From the NCBI RefSeq assembly GCF_023276355.1, contig NZ_JALLPL010000001.1:2356001-2420000 (forward strand): a stretch of DNA of 64,000 nucleotides. Reading direction: 5' to 3'. A program made the translations under genes and the position numbers. Positions 42,126 to 49,340 of this stretch are shown here, piece by piece. The first letter of the stretch is position 1. Each line of letters starts with the position of its first letter. Below the pieces are notes generated by a model, which was not told the origin of the DNA, searched no databases, and saw only the letters and a program-made list of their open reading frames with translations. The stretch comes from Haloplanus sp. XH21 (lineage in GTDB: Archaea > Halobacteriota > Halobacteria > Halobacteriales > Haloferacaceae).

Positions 42126-43732
42126 GCGACGACACGCACAACGCCTTCTGGGCGGACGACATCGCGGACGAGATCGAGGCGCGCGACCCCGACGACCCGA
42201 TCGTCATCAAGGGTGGAGTCTCGCCCTCCGGCGTCCCGCATCTCGGCCACTTCAACGAGATCATGCGTGGCTACTTCGTCGCCGCCGTCCTGCGTGACCG
42301 CGGCCACGAGGTTCGCCAGGTGTTCACGAGCGACGACCGGGACGCCCTGCGGGGCGTGCCACAGACGCTCGCCGACGACGACTGGAACCTCGTCGGCCTG
42401 GGCGAGGTGGACGCCGGTGCGCTGGGACGCAACCTCGGGACGCCCTACACGGATATCCCGGACCCCTTCGGCGAGGCCGACTCCTACGGCGCTCACTTCA
42501 CGAATCTGCTCGAGCGAAGCGCCGAGGCCGTCGGCGTCCCCATCGAACTGGTGTCGAACACCGACCTCTACGAATCGGGCGAGTTCGAGGCCGTGACGCG
42601 CGAGGTGCTGGCGAAGACGACGCTCGCACGCAACGTACTATCCGACTACCAGGACGGCGTCGGCGACGACTACGTCCCCTTCATGCCCCAGTGTTCGGCG
42701 TGTGGCCGTCTCACGCAGGACGTGCGTGATATCGACCTCGACGCCGGCACCGTCGACTACCGGTGTTCCGGCCTCGACGCCGGCGGCGAGCATATCGAAG
42801 GCTGCGGACACGAGGGGACGGCGACGCTCCGCGAGGGCAAACTCCCCTGGCGGTTCGAATGGCCGGCCCAGTGGAAAGTGCTCGGCGTCGACTTCGAACC
42901 GTTCGGCAAGGACCACGCCGAGGGGTCGTGGCCGAGCGGGAAGGAAATCGCCGAGCGGGTGCTCGACATCCAGCCCCCGGTGCCGATGGTGTACGAGTGG
43001 TTCACCCTCGACGGCGAACCCCTCTCCTCGTCGGCCGGCAACGTCATCACCGTCGACGAGGTGCTCGACCTGCTCGAACCCGAGGTGTTGCGCTACTTCT
43101 TCGTGCGCAACCCCAAGCGCGCGAAGGACTTCGACACGGAGCGCATCGACCTCCTGGTCGACGAGTTCGACCGCTTCGAGCGGGTGTATTTTGGCGAGGA
43201 GTCCGACCCCGACCTGAAGCCCCTCGCCGACCGCGCGTACCCGTTCGTCGTCGACGAGGTGCGCGCGGAGCGCGTCCGCCTGCCCTACACCTTCGCCGCA
43301 GTGCTGGGGATGACGGACGACCGCGACCTCCGGATCCGGATGGCGCGCAACCAGGGCTTTTTCGACGACGACACGCCCGAATGGGCGGTCGAAGAGGCGC
43401 TGAAACGCGTCGAACGCGCGCGAACGTGGGCCGAGCGCATGGACAACGCCTACAACTACCGCCTGCAGGCCGACCTCCCAGATGTCGACTTCGACGACGA
43501 CGTCGCCGCGGCGCTCGACGACCTCGCGGCGTTCGTCGCCGAGGGTCACGGCGGCGAGGAGATTCAGGGACAGATCTACGAGACCGCTCGCGAGCACGAC
43601 ATCGACATCGGCGACTTCTTCGCCGCGGGCTACCGGCTCTTTTTCGACGACACCGAAGGCCCGCGGCTCGGGGAGTTCCTCGGCGAACTCGACGAGGCGT
43701 TCGTCGTGACGCGACTCCGGCGCGAGGGATAG
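42122..43732 (+). CDS. lysS: Lysyl-tRNA synthetase, class I
   Basis: This 536-residue class I LysRS is typical of archaea. It has the HIGH-like GGVSPSGVPHLGHFNE, a zinc-binding cysteine set (CSACGRLTQ and later GCGHEG), VYEWFTLDGEPLSSSAGN as the KMSKS-like loop, and the C-terminal helical anticodon-binding part. Length is normal. Its ATG overlaps the pyrH stop. A palindromic repeat lies 11 bp after the stop codon. Confidence 0.95.
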   Translation: MSDDTHNAFWADDIADEIEARDPDDPIVIKGGVSPSGVPHLGHFNEIMRGYFVAAVLRDRGHEVRQVFTSDDRDALRGVPQTLADDDWNLVGLGEVDAGALGRNLGTPYTDIPDPFGEADSYGAHFTNLLERSAEAVGVPIELVSNTDLYESGEFEAVTREVLAKTTLARNVLSDYQDGVGDDYVPFMPQCSACGRLTQDVRDIDLDAGTVDYRCSGLDAGGEHIEGCGHEGTATLREGKLPWRFEWPAQWKVLGVDFEPFGKDHAEGSWPSGKEIAERVLDIQPPVPMVYEWFTLDGEPLSSSAGNVITVDEVLDLLEPEVLRYFFVRNPKRAKDFDTERIDLLVDEFDRFERVYFGEESDPDLKPLADRAYPFVVDEVRAERVRLPYTFAAVLGMTDDRDLRIRMARNQGFFDDDTPEWAVEEALKRVERARTWAERMDNAYNYRLQADLPDVDFDDDVAAALDDLAAFVAEGHGGEEIQGQIYETAREHDIDIGDFFAAGYRLFFDDTEGPRLGEFLGELDEAFVVTRLRREG

Positions 43733-43743
43733 GCGCCGCTCAT

Positions 43744-43817
43744 ACGGAGTATTGTACTGTGTTCCAGTGGGTCGCCAAGACGGTCCGGCGTCCCACCAGG
43801 CATGGCTTATACCCCGT
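43744..43817. repeat. 74-bp palindromic element, copy B
   Basis: Outer inverted repeat ACGGAGTAT / ATACCCCGT (8 of 9 pairs). The inner stem uses GTGGGtCGCC / GGCGtCCCAC. TTGTACTG replaces the TGTAACTG core of other copies. It fills the convergent gap between lysS (stop 12 nt before) and the cupin gene (stop 2 nt after). Confidence 0.75.
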
Positions 43818-43818
43818 C

Positions 43819-44157
43819 TCAGTCCTGCCAGTCCGGATCGGTCCGTGGCGGGCTGAACACGTCGACCCCCTCGAAGGGTTCGTCGCCGCGATTTTCCACG
43901 GCGTGGGGTTCCTCGCCCGGGATGACGTAGGCATCGCCCGCCGACACGACGCGCTCCTCGCCACCGATCAGAAACACCGCTTCGCCGCGAGTGGCGAAGC
44001 CGGCCTGTTCGTGTGAATGACTGTGTTCGGGCACCGTCGCGCCCGCGTCGATCGTATACCCCTGGACGCTGATCCGGTCCCCTGCGACCAGCTGCGAGAG
44101 GTGGACGTCCGGCACGGCCTCGACGGTCGCGGGGTCGTCGGTCGAACTGATCTCCAT
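43819..44157 (-). CDS. Small cupin-domain protein
   Basis: This 112-residue single-cupin protein has the two metal motifs in order: VPEHSHSHEQAGFATRGEAV (H-x-H..E-G) and later PGEEPHAVENRGDE (P-x4-H). A bound divalent metal is therefore likely. Roles range from sensing to small dioxygenase chemistry; not determinable here. The ATG at 44157 (MEISSTD) is chosen over 44184. It converges with lysS across copy B of the palindromic element. Confidence 0.85.
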   Translation of the reverse strand: MEISSTDDPATVEAVPDVHLSQLVAGDRISVQGYTIDAGATVPEHSHSHEQAGFATRGEAVFLIGGEERVVSAGDAYVIPGEEPHAVENRGDEPFEGVDVFSPPRTDPDWQD

Positions 44158-44199
44158 ATCTCTCCCCGCGACCCGGGGCGACATAAATATCGGTCCCGT

Positions 44200-44547
44200 T
44201 CACTCGATCCGCACGACGTCGCCTTCGGAAACCGCGGCGGCGGCGCCGGCGGGGAGTTCGATCACGGTGTCGGCCGGCGCGCGCCCGAGACCGGTCCACG
44301 CCGACAGGCGGGCGACCCGCTCGACGCGGCCGCCGCGAAGCCAGATCGCGTCGATGTCGAAGGGGACGCCGACCATGTGGAGCGCCCGCGGGGCACCGCC
44401 GTCGAAGCGGAAGACGAGCGCCGATCCCGCGGGGAACGAGCGGCGGAACATGAGGCCGCGTGCCCGCGAGAGTAAAGAATCTGCAACGGACACGTCGGTC
44501 GCCAGCGTGCGTTGGTCGCCGTCATGCCGGTGGACGACTCGGGACAT
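44200..44547 (-). CDS. DUF192 family protein
   Basis: This 115-residue protein has a DUF192 fold: SRARGLMFRRSFP, ALVFRFDGGAPRALHMVGVPFDIDAIWL and VIELPAGAA at the C-terminus. DUF192 proteins are small beta-rich domains of unknown function, often exported in bacteria; no signal peptide is seen here. It is 7 bp after the membrane protein gene upstream, so the two are probably one transcript. Confidence 0.85.
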   Translation of the reverse strand: MSRVVHRHDGDQRTLATDVSVADSLLSRARGLMFRRSFPAGSALVFRFDGGAPRALHMVGVPFDIDAIWLRGGRVERVARLSAWTGLGRAPADTVIELPAGAAAAVSEGDVVRIE

Positions 44548-44554
44548 CCGGCCG

Positions 44555-45262
44555 TCAGAGCTGGCGTGACGTGCCGGACGCGAGACGCCCCGTCCGCGAC
44601 GACCCGGCGCTGGTACCGCCGAGCGATTCAGCGATGGCGGTGAACACGGCGAGGCCGACGGTGGCCGCGAGCGTCGTGATGACGACGCCGACGGCGAGTT
44701 CGGCCACCGGCGTGAGCAGGGTCGTCAGCGTGGCGATGACGGCGAGGGCAAGGGGGATCGCCACGACGGCGAGGCCGACGGCCGTGACGCGGGCACGGTG
44801 ACCGCGCATCCGTTCCCAGACGCCGTCGACGGCCTGTCCGACCGAGTCGCCGTCGACGGCGACGGAAACGAACACCAGCGGCAGGTGGAGGGCGACGACC
44901 AGACCCGGGACGACGAGGGCGACGAGGCCGAGTGCGACGGCGACAGTCCCGCCGACGGCGACGACGAGGGCCCGACCGTAGACGAGAGCGGTGTCGAGCG
45001 ACGGCGCCGCGCCGCCGAAGGCGTCGGACGAGAACGTGCGGGCAAGCGCGGTGAACAGCGCGATGGTGGCGACTGTCGAAAGCGCAAGGCCGGCGACGGC
45101 CTGTGGCCCCGAGAGCGGAAGGGCCACATCGTAGGTGACTCGGACGGCGGCCGCGAGTCCGGACCGGACGAGAAGCGTGTTGAGAAGGAGGTTCCACACG
45201 GCGTTGGCGACGAGCAACGTGGCCACGAGCGCGGCCACCGTGCGCGGATTCCGGAGGGGCAT
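44555..45262 (-). CDS. Polytopic membrane protein, function unknown
   Basis: This 235-residue protein has five to six hydrophobic helices: TVAALVATLLVANAVWNLL, LSGPQAVAGLALSTVATIAL, VVAVGGTVAVALGLVALVV, and others, with a loop PLVFVSVAVDGDSVGQAVDGVW that recalls membrane domains near glycerophosphodiester phosphodiesterases and DUF7847-like haloarchaeal proteins. No enzyme motif. Upstream of DUF192 in the same direction. Confidence 0.65.
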   Translation of the reverse strand: MPLRNPRTVAALVATLLVANAVWNLLLNTLLVRSGLAAAVRVTYDVALPLSGPQAVAGLALSTVATIALFTALARTFSSDAFGGAAPSLDTALVYGRALVVAVGGTVAVALGLVALVVPGLVVALHLPLVFVSVAVDGDSVGQAVDGVWERMRGHRARVTAVGLAVVAIPLALAVIATLTTLLTPVAELAVGVVITTLAATVGLAVFTAIAESLGGTSAGSSRTGRLASGTSRQL

Positions 45263-45431
45263 ATCAAGACGTGTGCGGCGACGCCGACCTATATGTTTTC
45301 ATCAGAATTTGATACGTGTCTGACGCACGTCGCACGGGGGCAGCGGAGACGACCTATACCGCCGGGGTTTCGTCTCACGTGCGTCTGACAATATCGATAC
45401 GCTTTACTGGAGTAACATATCTACAACGGGT
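45263..45431. promoter_or_regulatory. Divergent promoter region with short repeat
   Basis: This 169-bp gap separates two divergent genes. GTCTGAC occurs twice (near 45317 and 45384), and CACGT / ACGTG lies nearby. CTTTACT about 25-30 nt before the ATG at 45432 can act as the lipoprotein's TATA-like box, giving a leaderless transcript. Confidence 0.4.
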
Positions 45432-46352
45432 ATGTATCGACGGACGTACCTCGCCGCCCTGACCCCTCTCGTGGCCGGCTGTTTCGGTGGCCAGCGGAGC
45501 CAACCGACCGCCACGGCGACAGCGACCCCGACCGAAACGCCAGAGCCGACGGCGACGCCCGAACCCGCGGCATCGCCCGAGGCGGCCCAGCACATCGACA
45601 CCGCACAGGACCGACTCACCGAGGCCGTCTACATCTTCACGGGCGGCGTCACCGACGACCTCCTGTCGATAACGGCCGAAACCCAGACGTTCCGGGCGCG
45701 TGACGTGCTCTTGCGGCTAGACCGGGTACAACGGGCACTCGCCGACGCCGACGCCGCCGCGTCGACGGAGGAGCAACGAACGACCGTCCAGTCGCTCGAT
45801 ACGATGCAGCGGTTCCTCACGTTGGCGACCGACGCCCAGTCGTGGCTCATCGATGGACACGACGCCCTCACCGAGGCGCACACCCACATGGACGACAACG
45901 ACCTGCAGGACGCCGAAGACGACATCGACCGGGTCGAAACCGCCGCCGAGGAGGTGTCGGAACCGACGGAAACTCTCCAAGAGGAGATGGACATCGCGAG
46001 CGCGTCGGTGACGGACGCGATCAGCGAGGACGAGTATGACGGGAAGGTGGCGCAACTGACCGACGAGGCGGACATCCTCTCCGCGGTCGGTGACGACGCC
46101 ACCGACCTTCGAAACGGTCTCTCGATGATCGTCGATGCGCGCGACGACATCGACGACAACCGCACCGACGAAGCGGCCGATACGGCCGACCGCGCCTACG
46201 AAGTGTTGAGCGACGTGGAGGACCGTCTCGACGAACGGTCTAGTGACCTCCCGGAGCGGGCAGGATCCTTCGAGGACGTCATCGACGACCTCCTGAACCT
46301 GGCCTCGAGTCACGCCGCCGAAGCGGAGACCATCTACGACCAGTACTCGTGA
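45432..46352 (+). CDS. Lipoprotein with helical acidic body, function unknown
   Basis: This 306-residue protein has a short signal with twin arginines (MYRRTYLAALTPLVAGC) and lipobox cysteine at residue 17, then a Thr/Pro/Glu-rich linker (TATATPTETPEPTATPEP), and then a long, very acidic all-helical part with repeated motifs such as LRLDRVQRALADADAA and DDIDRVETAAEEVSEP. It is probably anchored outside the membrane as a helical bundle. No enzymatic motif. It may be translocated by Tat. Confidence 0.75.
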   Translation: MYRRTYLAALTPLVAGCFGGQRSQPTATATATPTETPEPTATPEPAASPEAAQHIDTAQDRLTEAVYIFTGGVTDDLLSITAETQTFRARDVLLRLDRVQRALADADAAASTEEQRTTVQSLDTMQRFLTLATDAQSWLIDGHDALTEAHTHMDDNDLQDAEDDIDRVETAAEEVSEPTETLQEEMDIASASVTDAISEDEYDGKVAQLTDEADILSAVGDDATDLRNGLSMIVDARDDIDDNRTDEAADTADRAYEVLSDVEDRLDERSSDLPERAGSFEDVIDDLLNLASSHAAEAETIYDQYS

Positions 46353-46447
46353 CGACGGAGCCAACGACCCGGACCGTGTGATCGGCTCTCACAAGCGCTC
46401 GTTTCAGTCTTCGGGATAGTTTTCTTCGTTCACGATCATCGGCGCGT

Positions 46448-46657
46448 ATGGACTCCGATGACCGCGGCTGTCCGAAATGCGGCCACACCGAGACCGATGT
46501 CGGGAAGATCTCCACGACCGGTGGCGGTCTCAGCAAGATGTTCGACATCCAGACCAACTCCTTCCAGGTGGTGTCGTGTACCAACTGCGGCTACTCGGAA
46601 CTCTACCGGGACACCGGATCGGCGGGGAGCGACATCGTCGACGTCTTCCTCGGGTGA
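46448..46657 (+). CDS. Small zinc-ribbon protein
   Basis: This 69-residue protein has a zinc ribbon formed by CPKCGHTE and CTNCGYSE, about 35 residues apart, with GLSKMFDIQTNSFQ between. Such proteins occur widely in haloarchaea; some bind nucleic acid, function mostly unknown. It is followed directly by a small membrane protein gene: the TGA stop (46655-46657) abuts the next ATG (46658). Confidence 0.85.
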   Translation: MDSDDRGCPKCGHTETDVGKISTTGGGLSKMFDIQTNSFQVVSCTNCGYSELYRDTGSAGSDIVDVFLG

Positions 46658-46825
46658 ATGCCCGGGGCCGGCGGCCTGCTCGTCCTCGTGCTCCTCGTCG
46701 GCCTCGCGGCACCGCTCGTCCTCTACTGGCTGGTGCGGGCCGAACACGAGGATCGGACGGTGATGGACCGGGAGGAAGCCGAACGAACCGCGCGCCGAGA
46801 CATCGACGAACGCGACCGACGGTGA
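46658..46825 (+). CDS. Single-pass small membrane protein
   Basis: This frame of 55 codons begins immediately after the zinc-ribbon stop (TGAATG). It encodes a hydrophobic N-terminal helix (LLVLVLLVGLAAPLVLYWL) followed by a charged helix (EHEDRTVMDREEAERTARRD). Tight coupling with the zinc-ribbon gene suggests a joint role at the membrane. It was found by reading the sequence, being too short for usual cut-offs. Coding is supported by coupling and composition. Confidence 0.6.
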   Translation: MPGAGGLLVLVLLVGLAAPLVLYWLVRAEHEDRTVMDREEAERTARRDIDERDRR

Positions 46826-46839
46826 GGTGATTCTCGCGG

Positions 46840-46869
46840 GGTGAGAACCGTTTTCACCGGATGAGAACC
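46840..46869. promoter_or_regulatory. Direct repeats upstream of the multicopper oxidase gene
   Basis: TGAGAACC occurs at 46842 and 46862, exactly 20 bp apart (two helical turns), preceded by GGTGATTCTC in a related arrangement at 46826. Their position just before the multicopper oxidase promoter suggests a regulator site. Confidence 0.35.
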
Positions 46870-46911
46870 CCCGAGGCACGCTTCTACCCCTGCCCCCTAC
46901 GATAAGGTACC

Positions 46912-48057
46912 ATGACAGACCAAATTGGTGCCCCCGGAACGACGCTCTCACGTCGGCAGTTCGTGAAGGCGACTGGCGCGGCGGGCACGGTCGGACTCGC
47001 TGGCTGTGTCGCTCCGAGAGCACAGGAGGATTCCCAGATGGCGGCGACGGCGGCCCAGCAGACCGCCAGCAGTCTCCCGCTGTCGGGGAAGCCACAGATC
47101 GTCGACGTTCCCGAGCAGGGGAATCAGGTGACGCTCCGGGCAGTCACCTCCTCGCTTCCGGTCCACCCGGGCGAGTCGATGGGCGGCCCCGTCGAACTGC
47201 CGCGGGTCTGGGCGTGGCAGGCCGACGACCGCCAGCCGAGCGTCCCCGGCCCCATCATCCGCACGACGGAGGGCGAGGACATCGAGGTGACCCTCGACAA
47301 CACGAACGCCGACATGCCCCACACCGTCCACTTCCACGGCGTTCGCAAGACGTGGGAGAACGACGGCGTGCCGACCACGACGGGCATCACGGTGATGCCC
47401 GGCGAGGAACACACCTACGAAATCCCCGCGAACGTCCCGGGGACCCACCTCTACCACTGCCACTACCAGACCCACCGGCACATCGACATGGGGATGTACG
47501 GCATCTTCCGTGTCGACCCCGAAGGGTACAAGCCCGCGGATCAGGAGCTGTTCATGACGGTGAAAGACTGGGACTCCCGGCTCAACCGGCAGATGGCGGG
47601 CGAGGACGTGAGCTACAGTCCGCGGAACCGCCAGCCCGATGTCTTCACCATCAACGGCCGGGCGGCACCCCGCACGCTCCACCCCGAAGACGGGTCGCCG
47701 GTGCTCGTCTCACAGGGCGACACCGTTCGCATTCACTTCGCCAACAACGGCTACATGAACCACCCCATCCACACGCACAACCATCGCTTCCGGGTGGTCG
47801 AGAAGGACGGCTCGCGGATTCCGGACGTGGCGCAGTACGAGGAGGACATCCTCGACCTGGCGCCCGCCGAGCGCAAGACGATCGAGTTCGAGGCCGACGC
47901 CGACCCCGGCATCTACCTCATGCACTGCCACAAGGTGAGCCACGCGATGAACGGGAACTCCTACCCCGGCGGGATGGTCGGCGGCATCGTCTACGAGTCG
48001 GTGATGGATTCGGACATCTTCGCGCAGTTGATGGAGTACGCGGGCTACGAGGGGTAG
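46912..48057 (+). CDS. Two-domain multicopper oxidase, Tat-exported
   Basis: This 381-residue protein has a Tat signal (SRRQFVKATGAAGTVGLAGC, lipobox-like Cys32) and two cupredoxin domains. Domain 1 has MPHTVHFHG (H137, H140, H142) and HCHYQTHRHIDM (H182, C183, H184, H188, M193). Domain 2 has HPIHTHNH (H284, H287, H289) and HCHKVSHAM (H338, C339, H340, H344). A full type 1 copper set seems present in both domains, as in type A two-domain MCOs, rather than the three-domain laccase. It probably oxidises small molecules or metals outside the membrane. Confidence 0.85.
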   Translation: MTDQIGAPGTTLSRRQFVKATGAAGTVGLAGCVAPRAQEDSQMAATAAQQTASSLPLSGKPQIVDVPEQGNQVTLRAVTSSLPVHPGESMGGPVELPRVWAWQADDRQPSVPGPIIRTTEGEDIEVTLDNTNADMPHTVHFHGVRKTWENDGVPTTTGITVMPGEEHTYEIPANVPGTHLYHCHYQTHRHIDMGMYGIFRVDPEGYKPADQELFMTVKDWDSRLNRQMAGEDVSYSPRNRQPDVFTINGRAAPRTLHPEDGSPVLVSQGDTVRIHFANNGYMNHPIHTHNHRFRVVEKDGSRIPDVAQYEEDILDLAPAERKTIEFEADADPGIYLMHCHKVSHAMNGNSYPGGMVGGIVYESVMDSDIFAQLMEYAGYEG

Positions 48058-48095
48058 CCGTCGGGTTCATCACGGAGGACGCCCCACCGGCAGGC

Positions 48096-48620
48096 ATGGA
48101 GCGGACGCCAACGGGCACCCCAGTCGGCGTGGACGACCCCTACGCCCACGCCGGCCGGTGTGACCATCTCACGTCCGACGGCCGGTGTCGATACGCCCTG
48201 GAGCGCGACGGCGACGACCCCGCGTTCGCGGCCGAACGCCGCGCCGAGGACTACGACTGCGTCGCCGCCGACGGCGACTGGCGCGACTGCCCACAGTATC
48301 GCTCGACGACCGACGGTCGTGAATGTCGCCGGTGCGGCCTCGAAGAGGTGCGGATGGCCCACGACGACACCCGGCCGCTGCTGGAGGAGCATCACCTGTC
48401 GTATGGATCCGCGGAGACGACGGACGGGGAGACGACCCACGAGATAACGGTCGCGCTGTGTCGGTGGTGTCACGCGAAAGTCCACGCCGGCCGGGCCCGA
48501 ATCGACGACGACGCGACGCCCGACACGGCGGCATTGGAAGCCCGCGAGGCGCGCCGGAGCAAGGAACAGGCGGAGTTGGGGTTTCAGACGGCCGCGGAGC
48601 GCGACGGGCGCGCGGAGTGA
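48096..48620 (+). CDS. HNH-nuclease-like zinc protein
   Basis: This 174-residue protein resembles a haloarchaeal family of HNH-type zinc proteins. Cysteines appear as CDHLTSDGRC and CRRCGLEE, then EEHHLSYG and CRWCHAKVH, which together look like an HNH nuclease core with zinc ligands. Specific function is unknown; DNA processing is possible. The ATG at 48096 gives MERTPTGTP; the long upstream open frame is an overlap artefact of the copper oxidase gene. Repeat copy C starts 2 nt after the stop. Confidence 0.7.
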   Translation: MERTPTGTPVGVDDPYAHAGRCDHLTSDGRCRYALERDGDDPAFAAERRAEDYDCVAADGDWRDCPQYRSTTDGRECRRCGLEEVRMAHDDTRPLLEEHHLSYGSAETTDGETTHEITVALCRWCHAKVHAGRARIDDDATPDTAALEAREARRSKEQAELGFQTAAERDGRAE

Positions 48621-48621
48621 T

Positions 48622-48699
48622 ACGGAGTATTGTAACTGTTTGCCGGTGATTCGCCTGACCTTCCCGGCGAACCGCCGGGACTGACCGACGATACTCCGT
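48622..48699. repeat. 78-bp palindromic element, copy C
   Basis: The outer inverted repeat ACGGAGTAT / ATACTCCGT is perfect over 9 bp. Inner stem: CCGGTGATTCGCC / GGCGAACCGCCGG (11 of 13 pairs). The TGTAACTGTT core is present. It starts 2 nt after the HNH-like gene's stop codon. Confidence 0.8.
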
Positions 48700-48749
48700 C
48701 CGAGACGCTTCCGATTCGCTTTTAGGCGCTACCGGACTACGACGGCGTA

Positions 48750-49298
48750 ATGACCCGCATCGTCGTCGTCGACAACCACGGCCAGTTCACGCATCTGGAG
48801 CGCCGGGCGCTCCGAGACGCGGGCGTGGACACCGAAATCGTCGACAACACCACGCCGCCGGCCGACCTCGACGTGGATGGCCTCGTCCTCTCCGGCGGCC
48901 CCGACATGGACCGCATCGGCCGCTGCGCCGAGTATCTCGACATGGACGTGCCGGTGCTCGGCATCTGTCTCGGCATGCAGATCATGGCGACCGAACTGGA
49001 CGGCGCAGTGAGCCCCGGCGACTACGGCGGCTACGCCGACGTTGACGTGGCGATCACGGACGCCGACGATCCGGTCGTCGGCTCGCTCGCCCCCGAGACC
49101 CGCGTGTGGGCGAGTCACGCCGACGAGGTGACGACGCTCCCCACGGACTTTGCGCGAACGGCGACGAGCGATGTCTGTGACATCGAAGCGATGAGCGACA
49201 CCGATCGAGCGCTGTACGGCGTCCAGTGGCACCCCGAAGTCGCCCATACGGCGGAAGGCGACGAACTGTTCGAGAACTTCATCGACTGCTGTCGGTGA
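48750..49298 (+). CDS. guaAA: GMP synthase, glutaminase subunit
   Basis: This 182-residue class I glutamine amidotransferase subunit makes ammonia for GMP synthesis. The nucleophile is in LGICLGMQIM, and the His-Glu pair is in VQWHPEVAHT; also LSGGPDMDR and WASHADEV. In archaea GMP synthase is split: this is subunit A, and subunit B (ATP-PPase) is elsewhere. The gene stands alone, after repeat copy C. Confidence 0.93.
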   Translation: MTRIVVVDNHGQFTHLERRALRDAGVDTEIVDNTTPPADLDVDGLVLSGGPDMDRIGRCAEYLDMDVPVLGICLGMQIMATELDGAVSPGDYGGYADVDVAITDADDPVVGSLAPETRVWASHADEVTTLPTDFARTATSDVCDIEAMSDTDRALYGVQWHPEVAHTAEGDELFENFIDCCR

Positions 49299-49340
49299 AA
49301 CGGATGGCTTTACCACACCGCGCTGTGTCGAGGTGAGCGA

